This document shows, piece after piece, positions 1-8,633 of a stretch of 64,000 nt of DNA (positions are counted from its first letter, which is position 1; the number at the start of each line of letters is the position of its first letter). The notes under the pieces are model-generated. The model was given only the letters and a program-made list of their open reading frames with translations. It was not told where the DNA came from and searched no databases. The stretch is taken from assembly GCF_001613065.1 (NCBI RefSeq), contig NZ_BDBQ01000034.1, positions 124,001 through 188,000 on the forward strand, written 5' to 3'. Origin of the DNA: Nocardia miyunensis NBRC 108239. Its GTDB lineage: Bacteria > Actinomycetota > Actinomycetes > Mycobacteriales > Mycobacteriaceae. The position numbers and the translations under genes were made by a program.

Positions 1-165
1 CCTTGCGGCGTCTTGGTGGGTTCCTGTTTCACAAGGACTGACCTCCCGCTAGGCGGAAGGAATTACGGTCCCTCCGCAGGCGTTTGAGCTCTCGGCGCGT
101 CCCGCCGCGAGAATGTTTTGTGCCGCGTTCACGTCCCGGTCGTGAGTCGCGCCACACGGGCAACT
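1..165 (-). ncRNA. Putative omega RNA (reRNA) at the 3-prime end of tnpB
   Basis: In characterised TnpB systems the guide RNA scaffold overlaps the tnpB 3-prime end and continues through the right end of the element into the flank, which acts as the guide. The equivalent segment here is the last roughly 110 nt of tnpB plus the 48 nt up to the window edge. The guide portion and the element boundary lie outside the window, so this is a position-based inference. No RNA evidence is available. Confidence 0.3.
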
Positions 166-1197
166 CCATTCGCAGATGTGCAACGGTTTCGGCCCGTCGA
201 TCCGGCCACACGCCGAACACAGCTGACTGGAGGGGAAGAACCGATCCACCTTGTGAAAGGTGCGGCCGTAACGGACTGCCTTTTCCTGCAACATGCACGT
301 AAACATGCCCCACCCGGCATCGTGAACCGACTTCGCCAACCTGGTCCGAGCGAGCCCCTTGACGCACAAGTCCTCGACGAACACCGCTTGGTTCTCGCGG
401 ATAATCGCGGTGGAATGCTTGTGCGCCCAATCTCGCCGGGTATCGGACACTCGGGCATGCACCCTGGCCACAGTCACACGGGCTTTCGTCCTGTTCGCCG
501 AGCCTTTCTGTTTGCGGGACAACGCTTGCTGTGCTCTGCGGAGTTTGCGTTCGACTCGCCGCAAAAACCGGGGCGACTCGATCTGCTTCCCGTTCGACAG
601 GACGGCGAACGTCGTCAAACCCAGGTCGATACCGACCTCTGAATCGACCTGAACCAACGGTTCGTCTTCGGTCTGCACCACGAACGACGCGAAGTACCTC
701 CCGGCAGCGTCCCTGGTGACCGCCACCGACGACGGAACAGACGGCAACGCGCGCGACCAGGTGACCTTCAGCTCCCCGACATTCGCCACATACAACCGAC
801 CATTCGGACGCAGGCCGAAGCCATTGCGAGTAAGCCTGATCGACCGCCGATTGTCCTTGCGGGACCGGAACCTGGGCGCGGAGACCTTCGGGCCTTTCCG
901 CTTGCCCGTGAACGATGCGAAGAAGTTCCGATACGCATTGTGCAGATCGCCCAACGCTTGAATCAGCACCACCGAGGAAACCTCGGCCAGCCACGCCCGA
1001 TCCGGATTTCTCTTCGCTTCCGTGATTACCATCTTCTGCAGCGCCGAGTCCTTGATGTGCGGCAATCCGGCCTCGCGAGCGTGCTGCCGCAAACGCAATC
1101 CATCGTTGAATACCACCCGCGCACACCCGAACGCCTGCGCCAACGCAACCTGCTGGCCGGGCGTCGGGTAGAGGCGAAAGTTGTAGCGCAACTGCAC
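49..1197 (-). CDS. tnpB: RNA-guided endonuclease TnpB family protein
   Basis: A 382-residue protein with the full TnpB plan: an N-terminal helix-turn-helix/OrfB domain (about 1-60), a beta-rich middle and a split RuvC-like nuclease. The catalytic acids are visible as D191 in GIDLGLTTF, E275 in VFVEDL and D355 in HDRDVNAAQNI. A zinc ribbon lies between the last two motifs (C327, C330, C346, C348). Length is normal for TnpB and no stop interrupts it, so it looks intact. TnpB proteins are reRNA-guided DNA nucleases that help keep IS elements in the genome. Translation starts at GTG 1197. No tnpA is adjacent. Confidence 0.9.
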   Translation of the reverse strand: MQLRYNFRLYPTPGQQVALAQAFGCARVVFNDGLRLRQHAREAGLPHIKDSALQKMVITEAKRNPDRAWLAEVSSVVLIQALGDLHNAYRNFFASFTGKRKGPKVSAPRFRSRKDNRRSIRLTRNGFGLRPNGRLYVANVGELKVTWSRALPSVPSSVAVTRDAAGRYFASFVVQTEDEPLVQVDSEVGIDLGLTTFAVLSNGKQIESPRFLRRVERKLRRAQQALSRKQKGSANRTKARVTVARVHARVSDTRRDWAHKHSTAIIRENQAVFVEDLCVKGLARTRLAKSVHDAGWGMFTCMLQEKAVRYGRTFHKVDRFFPSSQLCSACGRIDGPKPLHICEWSCPCGATHDRDVNAAQNILAAGRAESSNACGGTVIPSA

Positions 1198-1284
1198 CCA
1201 ACGAACATATCCGTAGATACCGACAAGAAAAATGATGCGCTGACCCCGCCGTCAATAACAGAGCTCGCACGCCGCGTTTCCGGG

Positions 1285-2256
1285 TCACGGATGCCTCCTG
1301 CTGGTCGAATCGAGATCGCGCTGCGGCAGCGCGGTGCGCACGGCGAATCCGGCGATCAGCGCGGGGGCGGGCCGGTAGTAGCGCACGATGGTCCGGTACC
1401 GGCCCTCGCTGGCCAGCGCGCCGAAGGCGGCGACCCAGGTGCGCACCTCGTGCGCGGAATTGCCCGCCACCTCGGTGATCCACGGATTGGACCAGTCGTC
1501 GAACTCGTCCAGCCGCCCCTCGTCGAGCGCGGTGAGCACCCGGCGGTCCCAGTCCGGGTTGAGCGCGCGCAATTGCCCGCTCCCGGAATCGAATTCACGC
1601 GCGACCGCGATCACCTGCTCCTGCCGGGCGGCGCGCTGCTGCGCGGACATGGTGCCGCCGTGCAGAATTCGCTCGCGCGCCGGACCCGTCGCGGTGGCCA
1701 GGGTGGGCATCGGCGGGTCGTGGGACAGCCCGCCCGATCCCACCACGAGCACCCGTTTGCCAAGGCCCGCAAGATAATCGCCGACCGCCGCCCCCAGCGC
1801 GGCGGCCCGCCGCAGCGGACCAAGCGGCACCGCGACCGAATTGACGAAGATCGGGATCACCGGCTTCGCGGTGGCCGCGCCGAGCAGCCGCGCCAACGGC
1901 TGCACGGTGCCGTGATCGACCTCCATCGTCATCGACATCGCGACGTCCACACCCGCGTCCAGGACCGATTCGGCCAGTTCGCGGGCCAGATCCGCGGGCA
2001 CGTCCAGCGGTCCGGCGTGGGTGCCGTAATCGCCGACGCCCGAGGCCGCCGCACCGATGCAGAACGGCGGCATGAGTTTGTAGAAGAACCCGTTGTAGTG
2101 ATCGGGCGAGAACGTCACGACCAGTTCGGGATCGAACTCGCGGACGAACTCCGCCGCCTGGTCCAGGGCCGCGCCGATATCGTCGAGCAGTTCGCGGTCC
2201 GGTCCTGGCAGATCAAGTAGAGGGCTGTGCGAGACGCAGCACAGGGCCAGCGGCAT
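1285..2256 (-). CDS. mhpB: 2,3-dihydroxyphenylpropionate 1,2-dioxygenase-like extradiol dioxygenase (MhpB type)
   Basis: A class III (LigB-superfamily) extradiol dioxygenase of 323 residues, close to the usual 314 of MhpB. Such enzymes use Fe(II) and O2 to open a catechol ring beside a hydroxyl. Recognisable segments are CVSHSPLL at the start, [17 protein letters not shown] (50-66), VDHG with H115 and [10 protein letters not shown] with H179; both histidines sit at the numbers known as acid and base in E. coli MhpB. The ATG at 2256 follows a strong GGAGGAGG site and lies 44 bp inside the end of the hydroxylase gene, so the two are translationally coupled. It is the last gene of the leftward operon. 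The exact catechol substrate is unknown. Confidence 0.9.
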   Translation of the reverse strand: MPLALCCVSHSPLLDLPGPDRELLDDIGAALDQAAEFVREFDPELVVTFSPDHYNGFFYKLMPPFCIGAAASGVGDYGTHAGPLDVPADLARELAESVLDAGVDVAMSMTMEVDHGTVQPLARLLGAATAKPVIPIFVNSVAVPLGPLRRAAALGAAVGDYLAGLGKRVLVVGSGGLSHDPPMPTLATATGPARERILHGGTMSAQQRAARQEQVIAVAREFDSGSGQLRALNPDWDRRVLTALDEGRLDEFDDWSNPWITEVAGNSAHEVRTWVAAFGALASEGRYRTIVRYYRPAPALIAGFAVRTALPQRDLDSTSRRHP

Positions 2257-4138
2257 CGTGTCCTCCTCCCGGGACGAGCGTGAGAGTGCGCAGCAGATCC
2301 GCGCTGAGTTCCGGTGCCAGCTGGGCGATCGTCGCGCCCGCGATACAGCGGTCCGGGCGCAGGAACAGCACCGAATCCTGTTGCCCGTCGAACCATTTCT
2401 TGAGCGCGCCGCCGCGATCGGCCAGCACGGTCACATCCGGATCGTCGTGTCCGGTCCAGTGCAGCTGGTTCACAGGCAGGATCTCGAAGAACCTCGCCCC
2501 CAACGCTTTCCACTGCTCGAACGCCGCGTCACCGAGCACCCGCCGAGGCGCGTTGTTCCAGCACAGCACCGCGAACCAGGGCCCGAGCACCTCGTCCAGC
2601 AGCACGTTCGACCGCTCGCGGGTGTCCACTCGCGGCTGGATGAACAACGTGCCCACCGCGGATTTCGGTGTGCGCGACCAGGTGTGCACGACCGCGCCGC
2701 GTTCGTACTTCGGCATCGGCTTGAACCGCATGCCCAGCACGTAGCGGCGCACCGGCGGGATCGCGGCGGCCGCGCGGACCAGCACGTCCCGCACCGCGGC
2801 GACCTTCCGGTCGGTCGGCGAGATCACCTTGCCGACCATGGTGGACAGGTCGATCATCGCCCGCGCGTGTTTGCGGCGCTCGAGGTCGTAGCTGTCGAGC
2901 AGGCCGTCACCGGCCTGGCCAGTGACGGCCGCGGCGAGTTTCCAGCCGAGATTGGCCGCGTCGCGGATACCGCTGTTGTATCCCTGCCCCTGCCACACCG
3001 GCATCAGATGCGCGGCGTCACCGGCCAGGAACATCCGGCCCTTGCGGAACGAACCCGCGATCCGCGAATGATGCGTGTACACCCGTCGCCGGATGACCTC
3101 GATCCGATCGGGATGCGGCACGAACGGCGCGATCAGGCGTTGCGCGAACGCGGGGTCCTCGGCCAGCTCGTCGGATTCGTCGTCGTGGATCATGAATTCG
3201 AAGCGCCGGATGCCATGCGCGATGGACACCGACACGTTCGGACGAGCCGGATCGGCGGCCACCTCGAGATTGGGATGTCCCAGCGGGTCGGTGGCCAGAT
3301 CGACCACCAGCCAGCGGGTCGAGGAGGTGGTTCCCTCGAACGAGACGCCCATCTGCCGACGCGTCGCACTGCGGCCGCCGTCGCAGCCCACCAGATAACG
3401 CGCGGTCACGATGGAAGTGCCTGTGGCCGTGTCGAGTTCGGCGCTGACCCGGTCGCCCGAATCGACCGCAGAGCTCATCGCGGCGCCCCACCGCACCTCG
3501 ACGTGCGGATACCGGGACAGCCCGGCCAGCAGTTCGGCGTCCACCAGCGGCTGCACGAATCCGTTGCGCTTGGGCCAGCCGAATTGCGCATCGGTGGGGG
3601 CGATCTCGGCGAGCAGCCGGCGCCGGCCGTCGACGAATCGCATGAACTGATTCGGCGTGGTGTGCGGCAGGATCCCCTCGATCAGGCCGATGGACTGGAA
3701 AGTCCGCAGCGATTCGTCGTCCAGGCCGACCCCGCGCGGATAGTCGATCAGCGTCGGGCGTTCCTCGACCACGCGGGTGCGCACCCCATACATGCCGAGA
3801 ATATTCGCCAGCGTCAGCCCGACCGGGCCCGCGCCGACCAGCAGCACGTCTACATCGGTGGAAGCCCCGGAATCCACTGGCGCGGAACCAATCTGTGTGG
3901 ATCCACTCGTGCCGTAACCAGCCTCCGGCTTGCCCGACCCGGCACCGCTCTGCGCAGACCCGTTCGATCCCAGGACACCCTCCCCTTCGCCCGACCCGCC
4001 GCTGCTCTGCGCGGATTCGCTCGGACCGAAACCGGCGCTCACGGAATCGCCTGTGCCAGAACTACTCTGCTCAGAGCCGATCGGGCCGGGATCCCCATTC
4101 CCAGCGCCGCCCGCTCCGGCACTGTTCTGTTCAGTCAC
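2213..4138 (-). CDS. mhpA: FAD-dependent aromatic monooxygenase, 3-(3-hydroxyphenyl)propionate hydroxylase-like (MhpA type), with repeat-rich N-terminal extension
   Basis: A class A flavoprotein hydroxylase that would place a second hydroxyl on a phenolic ring with NAD(P)H and O2, making the catechol for the neighbouring dioxygenase. The dinucleotide-binding GAGPVG lies at 102-107, a DGGRSATR segment near 255, and the FAD-contacting [16 protein letters not shown] near 375. MhpA proteins are about 555 residues; this one has 641 because about 88 Ser/Gly-rich residues precede the Rossmann fold. GTG 4138 follows the upstream stop by 2 nt, supporting coupled initiation. An internal GTG at 3877 would give a normal-length enzyme of about 554 residues. 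Whether the extension is translated is unresolved. Confidence 0.87.
   Translation of the reverse strand: MTEQNSAGAGGAGNGDPGPIGSEQSSSGTGDSVSAGFGPSESAQSSGGSGEGEGVLGSNGSAQSGAGSGKPEAGYGTSGSTQIGSAPVDSGASTDVDVLLVGAGPVGLTLANILGMYGVRTRVVEERPTLIDYPRGVGLDDESLRTFQSIGLIEGILPHTTPNQFMRFVDGRRRLLAEIAPTDAQFGWPKRNGFVQPLVDAELLAGLSRYPHVEVRWGAAMSSAVDSGDRVSAELDTATGTSIVTARYLVGCDGGRSATRRQMGVSFEGTTSSTRWLVVDLATDPLGHPNLEVAADPARPNVSVSIAHGIRRFEFMIHDDESDELAEDPAFAQRLIAPFVPHPDRIEVIRRRVYTHHSRIAGSFRKGRMFLAGDAAHLMPVWQGQGYNSGIRDAANLGWKLAAAVTGQAGDGLLDSYDLERRKHARAMIDLSTMVGKVISPTDRKVAAVRDVLVRAAAAIPPVRRYVLGMRFKPMPKYERGAVVHTWSRTPKSAVGTLFIQPRVDTRERSNVLLDEVLGPWFAVLCWNNAPRRVLGDAAFEQWKALGARFFEILPVNQLHWTGHDDPDVTVLADRGGALKKWFDGQQDSVLFLRPDRCIAGATIAQLAPELSADLLRTLTLVPGGGHDAAGPVLRLAQPST
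3875..4087 (-). repeat. Imperfect 19-residue tandem repeats in the MhpA N-terminal extension
   Basis: Residues 18-88 fall into about four units of 19-20 residues sharing a (G/S)SAQS core followed by Gly/Ser/Glu. The unit starts are at G18, G38, G57 and G76, with cores SEQSSS, SAQSSG, SAQSGA and STQIGS. The DNA shows the matching 57-60 bp period. The segment is low-complexity, has no hydrophobic stretch and resembles no targeting signal I know. Confidence 0.7.
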
Positions 4139-4140
4139 GA

Positions 4141-5004
4141 TCAGCCACCCAGCAGGAAGTCGATGTGCAGGGCGTTGAAGCTCTTCGGGTCCTCGTACTG
4201 CGGCCAGTGCCCGCAGTCTGGCAGCACCTCGAAGCGCGCGCCGGGGATCATCGAGGCGATGCGGCGGCCCTCGGTGACGTCGGCGGTGGGATCGTCACTG
4301 GTCCACAGCACCAGCGTGGGCGCGGTGATCCGGGCGTAGTCCTCGGGCCGCACCAGATTCCGCTGCCGGATCTCCGGATCCTGCAGGGCCATGATGTCTC
4401 GCATGGCCTCGATGAATCCGGGCTGGCGGTAGATGCGCTGGCGGCTGGCCACGACGTCGTCGTAATCCTTGGTCTTGTCGGCCATCAGCCAGCGGATCCG
4501 CGCCTGCACGGTCTCCCAGGTGGGATCGGTGACCGCGGCCATGGACAGCGTGATGATGCGTTTCATCACCTCGGGATCGGCCTGCGATCCCCCGGCGGTG
4601 TTGAGCACCAGGCGTTCCACTCGATCGGGGTGGTCGATGGCGAAGCGCGAGGCCACCCAGCCGCCGAGCGATTCACCGCTGATGTGCGCCCGCTGGACCC
4701 CGACCGCGTCCAGGAACGCGATCAGGTGTGCCACATAGTGTTTCACCTCGAGCGGGTGACCGGGGCGGGCGGTGTAGCCGTGCCCGAGCATATCGATCAC
4801 CCAGGTGGAGAAGTGTTCGGCGTGCGCCTCCAGATTCCGGGAGTACGCCTCGACGTGCCCGCCGGATCCGTGCAGCAGCACCAGCGCCGGTTTGTCCCGA
4901 TCGCCCGCGTGCCAGTAGCGCGTGCGCACACCGCCGACGTCCAGATACCCCTGGGTGAACGCGACGCCCTGCAGATCGCTCCAGATGCTCTCGTACTCCG
5001 ACAA
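4141..5004 (-). CDS. mhpC: Alpha/beta hydrolase, meta-cleavage product hydrolase-like (MhpC type)
   Basis: A 287-residue alpha/beta-hydrolase-fold enzyme. The oxyanion segment LLHGSGGH (44-50), nucleophile S112 in GESLGG, a late acid in SDDPTAD and the catalytic histidine in DCGHWPQYE form a complete triad. Meta-cleavage hydrolases such as MhpC and BphD split the vinylogous diketone made by extradiol cleavage. Its place directly before the hydroxylase and dioxygenase genes supports that job. The start is TTG at 5004, chosen because AGGGAGG lies 8 nt upstream. The stop is 2 nt before the hydroxylase start. The substrate side chain cannot be told from the sequence. Confidence 0.82.
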   Translation of the reverse strand: MSEYESIWSDLQGVAFTQGYLDVGGVRTRYWHAGDRDKPALVLLHGSGGHVEAYSRNLEAHAEHFSTWVIDMLGHGYTARPGHPLEVKHYVAHLIAFLDAVGVQRAHISGESLGGWVASRFAIDHPDRVERLVLNTAGGSQADPEVMKRIITLSMAAVTDPTWETVQARIRWLMADKTKDYDDVVASRQRIYRQPGFIEAMRDIMALQDPEIRQRNLVRPEDYARITAPTLVLWTSDDPTADVTEGRRIASMIPGARFEVLPDCGHWPQYEDPKSFNALHIDFLLGG

Positions 5005-5070
5005 CTCGTAACCTCCCTAATCCGCACCTGCCCGTCCCGGCGACTCGGGCGCGCTGGTCGTTTTCGCTGT

Positions 5071-6708
5071 TCAGGCGTCTGCCGACGTACCGGTCGCGGC
5101 GGTGTGCCCGGCCCGGAAGCCCCACACCATGCCGGGGCCGATGGTCCCGCCCGCACCGCCGTAGGCCCGGCCGGTGACACCGGCCATCGCATTGCCGACC
5201 GCGAACAGACCCGGGATGACCTCGCCGTCCACGTGCAGCACCCGGCCGTCGCGATCGGTGCGCGGCCCGCCCTTGGTGCCCATCGCACCGACCGTGATCG
5301 GCACCGCGTAGTAGGGCCCGGTGTCGAGCGGTCCGAGGGTGCGGCCCGCGGCCGTGGAGGCGTTCTCATCGCCCCACCAGCCGTCGTAAGCGCTTGCGCC
5401 CCTGCCGAAGTCGGGATCGGCGCCAGCGGCGACGTTGCGGTTCCAGGCCTCGACCGTCGCGGCCAGGCCCTGCGCATCGATGCCGGTCTTGGCGGCCAGC
5501 TCGTCGAGATCCTTCGATTCGCAATACCATTCGGGCACCGCCTCGCCCGGCGCGACGCCCAGGAAGCCGTACTTGCGCAGATGTTCGGCGTCGAAGACGA
5601 TCCAGCCCGGATCGTTGACGTAACCGCCCTTGGGATCGAGGTAGTGGAACGCCCCGGCCATCGAGTTGTACTCCGACGCCTCGTTCACGAACCGCCGTCC
5701 GGCGCGGTTGACCATGATGCTGCGCGGGCGGGTGCGCTCGAGCCGCACGCTGCGGCTGCGCGGCTTGCCCTCGATGGTGTCGCCCGGGATCTGCACGACC
5801 GGAACCCACCACGCCTCACTCATGGTGCCCAGATCCGCGCCGTGCGCCATCGCCATGCGCAGGCCGTCACCGGTGTTGTTGGGCGGGGAGACCGGGCCGG
5901 ACATCGGGCCGCGCAGATACGCGCGGACCAGTCCGGGATCCCATTCGAAACCGCCGGTCGCGAGCACCACGCCCTTGCGCGCCCGCAGGATCGCTGCGCC
6001 CTCGGGCGTCTCGAACCGCACGCCGGTGATCCGCCGGTCCTCCGAAAGCAGTTCCACCGCACGGGCTTTCGTGCGCGGCACGATGCCGTTTCCGAGTACG
6101 CCGAACAGCAGTCCGGCGACCAGCGCGGCCCCGGCCACGACCAGATCCGTCGAGTCGGTATCGGTCCCGGCGTGCAGCCGCGCCCGGGTCTCCGCGTCGA
6201 AGCCGACGTTGCTCCAGTCCTCGGGGAAGGCGGTGATCCGGTCGCGCCACTGTCCCAACCGGGATCGGTCGAAGGCGACCGGGCTCAGCGAACGCCCGCC
6301 GCCGGGCTGCCCGCCGGGCAGCTCGGGCTTGTAATCCGGGAAACCCTCGGCGATTTCGAAGCGCAACCCGCTGTGCTTCTCAACGAATTCGACCATCCGC
6401 GCGCCGGTGCGCACGAAGGTCTCCACCAGTTCGTCGTCCATCGAATTCAGCGACTGCGCATGCAGATAGCGCAGCGCGTCCTCGACGCTCAGCGGCCCGT
6501 CGGGCGATCGGTCGTGCGCCGGAATCCACGCGATGCCGCCGGAAACCGCACTGGTTCCCCCGACGGTCGCGGCCTTCTCGACGATCGCCACCGAGGCGCC
6601 GCGGACCGCGGCGGTCAGCGCCGCGGTCAGGCCGGACGCACCGCTGCCCAGTACGACGACGTCGACCTCGGATTCGGGCGTGCCGGCGTCGCTTGCACGA
6701 CTAACCAT
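5071..6708 (-). CDS. FAD-dependent dehydrogenase of the 3-ketosteroid-delta1-dehydrogenase/fumarate reductase family
   Basis: A 545-residue flavoprotein. An N-terminal Rossmann motif GSGASGLTAA (21-30) is followed by VEKAATVGGTSAVSGG, typical of the KstD/FrdA family. A middle substrate-cap domain is followed by the C-terminal YGGAGGTIGPGMVWGFRAG FAD segment. KstD enzymes remove hydrogens from C1-C2 of 3-ketosteroids, but related members act on other cyclic ketones, so substrate is not assigned. ATG 6708 has GGAGG 5 nt upstream. It lies 66 nt before the mhpC-like gene and 38 nt after fadD, so it is probably in the same leftward operon. A family A inverted repeat sits just upstream, which could give it its own promoter. 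Confidence 0.8.
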   Translation of the reverse strand: MVSRASDAGTPESEVDVVVLGSGASGLTAALTAAVRGASVAIVEKAATVGGTSAVSGGIAWIPAHDRSPDGPLSVEDALRYLHAQSLNSMDDELVETFVRTGARMVEFVEKHSGLRFEIAEGFPDYKPELPGGQPGGGRSLSPVAFDRSRLGQWRDRITAFPEDWSNVGFDAETRARLHAGTDTDSTDLVVAGAALVAGLLFGVLGNGIVPRTKARAVELLSEDRRITGVRFETPEGAAILRARKGVVLATGGFEWDPGLVRAYLRGPMSGPVSPPNNTGDGLRMAMAHGADLGTMSEAWWVPVVQIPGDTIEGKPRSRSVRLERTRPRSIMVNRAGRRFVNEASEYNSMAGAFHYLDPKGGYVNDPGWIVFDAEHLRKYGFLGVAPGEAVPEWYCESKDLDELAAKTGIDAQGLAATVEAWNRNVAAGADPDFGRGASAYDGWWGDENASTAAGRTLGPLDTGPYYAVPITVGAMGTKGGPRTDRDGRVLHVDGEVIPGLFAVGNAMAGVTGRAYGGAGGTIGPGMVWGFRAGHTAATGTSADA

Positions 6709-6730
6709 GAGACCTCCATTTGCGAATGAG

Positions 6731-6745
6731 AAGAATCATATTCTC
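6731..6745. promoter_or_regulatory. Family A operator-like inverted repeat upstream of the KstD-like gene
   Basis: AGAAT, cat, ATTCT form a perfect inverted repeat (6732-6744) inside the longer pattern AAGAAT-cat-ATTCTC. It lies 23 nt before the start of the KstD-like gene and overlaps the last codons of fadD. It matches the palindromes at 8332, 18308, 18968 and 19068. Confidence 0.6.
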
Positions 6746-6746
6746 G

Positions 6747-8282
6747 TCAGTTGGATGTGGCAATCTGCTGGCGGATCAGCTGTTTGCGCACCTTGCCGCT
6801 CGGGGTGCGGGGATAGTCCGTCACCTCGAACAAGCGCTCGGGCCACTTCTGCCGCGCGAGGCCCGCGGCCCGGAAATGCCTGCGCACGGTCTCCACCGAG
6901 GGCAGCACGTGTCCGGGGCGAATCCGCAGCACCGCGCCAACCGTCTCGCCGAGACGGGCGTCCGGGACGGCCACCACGACCGCCTCGGCAACCGCGGGCA
7001 TCATGGTGAGGACCTCCTCGACCTCCACCGCGCTGACGTTCTCGCCGCCGCGGATGATGACGTCTGATTTGCGATCGGTGATCGTGAGGTGACCGTCCGC
7101 GTGCAGCACGCCGATATCGCCGGTGTGATACCAGCCCTCGGCGTCGAAGACTTGGTCGGTCAGCTCCCGATCGGTGTAGCCCAGGCACAGATCCGGTCCG
7201 CGACTGAGGATTTCGCCGTCATCGGCCAGGCGGATCTCCACGCCGGGCAGCGGCCGCCCGTCGGTGCACAGCCGCTCGAATTCGGGTGCGGTGTAGCGCG
7301 AGGCGGTGATCGAGGGATGTTCGGTGCTGCCGTAGGCGCGGAACGCGATCAGTCCCAGATCGGCGAGCCTGCGGGTGACCGCGGCGGGCACCGCAGAACC
7401 GCCCAGGCCCACATACCGGACGTGGTCGAGATGAGCGGGCGTGAAGTCCGGGTGATCGAGCAGACTGGTCACGAAGTAGGGCGGGCCGCCGCCGACCGAC
7501 AGGCCGTACTCGTTCATCAGCGCCAGCGCGTTGCCCGGTTCCCACACATCCAGCAGATGAATCGATCTGCCGCCCAACACCGGCAGCAGGAACGCCCCGA
7601 GCATGCCGATGAAATGTCCCACCGGTGTCGCGGTGAGCTGATCGGCCTCGTCCATGGCGTTCTGCTCGGCCAATTGCCTTGCCTCGCAACCCAATGTCTC
7701 GTGGCTGTGCACCACGCCCTTGGGCGCGCTGGTGGTACCCGAGGTGAAGGCGATCAGCGCCGGGCCTGCGGGGTCGACCGCGATCGTGCCGCTCATCGGC
7801 TCGTCGGCGAGTAGCTCGTCGAAATCCCGCCCGACCACGCCCACCACCGGAACCTCGGCCGCCAGAGCGGGATCGAAGCTGCGCGCGCCGAATTGCTCCG
7901 CGGTCAGGTAGGCCGCCGGATGAACCGTCGCGAGGATGTGCGCGACTTCGCGATCGCCGTAGAAGTGCACGATCGGCACCACCACCGCGCCGAGAAAGGA
8001 TGCGGCCCAGAAGGTCGCGGCGGCCTCCATCCAATTGGGCAGCTGGAACGCGATCGCATCGCCGGGCCCGACGCCGCGCGCACGCAGTCCGGCCGCGAGC
8101 CGCCGCGCGGTGCGCTCGACCTCGGCCAGCGTGCCCGACCACGGCCTGACCTGCGAATGCACCCGGAACTCGGCCTCGGGCGCGGCGGCCAGGCCGCGAC
8201 CGAGCAGCTCGCCCAGCGTCTCGGGCCGCCACCAGCCCGCGCGCTCGTAGCGGCGTCTCAATTCCTCGGGAATGGTTCGCAT
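6747..8282 (-). CDS. Acyl-CoA synthetase, class I adenylate-forming (FadD-like)
   Basis: An ATP-dependent acid:CoA ligase of 511 residues. Visible core motifs are FTSGTTSAPKG (phosphate-binding loop), YGSTEHPS, GWYHTGDIG and the C-terminal PRTPSGKVRK lysine segment. It would activate a carboxylic acid substrate at the head of a degradation route. The ATG at 8282 was preferred to the in-frame GTG at 8315 because GAGAG lies a few nt before it and because a paralogue at 59341 begins with the same MRTIP. It opens the leftward operon (fadD, KstD-like, mhpC, mhpA, mhpB). Two family A palindromes lie upstream. The acid used is unknown. Confidence 0.85.
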   Translation of the reverse strand: MRTIPEELRRRYERAGWWRPETLGELLGRGLAAAPEAEFRVHSQVRPWSGTLAEVERTARRLAAGLRARGVGPGDAIAFQLPNWMEAAATFWAASFLGAVVVPIVHFYGDREVAHILATVHPAAYLTAEQFGARSFDPALAAEVPVVGVVGRDFDELLADEPMSGTIAVDPAGPALIAFTSGTTSAPKGVVHSHETLGCEARQLAEQNAMDEADQLTATPVGHFIGMLGAFLLPVLGGRSIHLLDVWEPGNALALMNEYGLSVGGGPPYFVTSLLDHPDFTPAHLDHVRYVGLGGSAVPAAVTRRLADLGLIAFRAYGSTEHPSITASRYTAPEFERLCTDGRPLPGVEIRLADDGEILSRGPDLCLGYTDRELTDQVFDAEGWYHTGDIGVLHADGHLTITDRKSDVIIRGGENVSAVEVEEVLTMMPAVAEAVVVAVPDARLGETVGAVLRIRPGHVLPSVETVRRHFRAAGLARQKWPERLFEVTDYPRTPSGKVRKQLIRQQIATSN

Positions 8283-8331
8283 CTCGGCTCTCACTCGCTC
8301 GGGTGTCGGAGGCACACCCCTCCGACGCTGA

Positions 8332-8348
8332 CGAGAATAACGTTCTCG
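8332..8348. promoter_or_regulatory. Family A operator, fadD side
   Basis: CGAGAA and TTCTCG form perfect 6-bp arms around TAACG (17 bp in all). It lies 50 nt upstream of the fadD start. Confidence 0.65.
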
Positions 8349-8477
8349 TCAGATGAAAAGAGCACTTTCTCGCAAAAAGCCCGGAAATCCGCCGAAACGG
8401 CAATGCTTCTCCTCGAAAAACTCCCCCGGTACGTCACGCTGGCCGCCAATCACGGGGCCTTGCGGCAACTTCGGCGC

Positions 8478-8492
8478 AAGAGTAACGTTCTC
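8478..8492. promoter_or_regulatory. Family A operator, degenerate copy on the SDR side
   Basis: AAGAGTAACGTTCTC matches the 8333-8347 site at 13 of 15 positions, though its own symmetry is weaker. It lies about 140 nt before the SDR start. Confidence 0.45.
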
Positions 8493-8633
8493 TTTCACCG
8501 CAAGGAAAATTCTTCTATGGCGAGATCATGAAGCGGCCGATGTCCTGTGCATCGGCCGCCGCGGCAACCAGCGGGGACGGGTGATCCGTCGCGGCGGCAC
8601 CGCCACCCGGGGATAGAGATTGGAAGGTCAGCT

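Larger units (their letters stand above)
1..1230 (-). mobile_element. TnpB-only insertion element (IS200/IS605 or IS1341-like), right end cut by window edge
   Basis: The element consists of one tnpB gene and its 3-prime flank. No Y1 transposase (tnpA) lies next to it, so it is either a non-autonomous IS1341-type element or its partner lies left of the window. The flank after the tnpB stop contains GAAACAGGAACCC, a phrase typical of the right end of such elements. The left boundary upstream of the GTG start (around 1200-1280) is not sharply visible, and mhpB ends at 1285 immediately beyond. Confidence 0.55.
8283..8633. promoter_or_regulatory. Divergent promoter region between fadD and the SDR-P450 operon
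   Basis: These 351 bp hold no convincing gene. They separate two divergent catabolic operons and carry two family A operator-like repeats, at 8332-8348 and 8478-8492. AT-rich stretches near 8350-8375 and 8495-8530 are the likeliest promoter locations, but no clear -35/-10 pair was identified. Confidence 0.55.

Noticed and set aside
2258..6729. Long open frames opposite the mhpA, KstD-like and hydrolase genes (up to about 940 codons)
   Set aside because: They are antisense to clear genes, have Arg/His/Pro-rich composition typical of high-GC shadows and no ribosome sites.
8547..8633. Longer start of the mycofactocin-type SDR
   Set aside because: The extension is Arg-rich and unlike the family; GTG 8634 has a well-placed GGAAGG.
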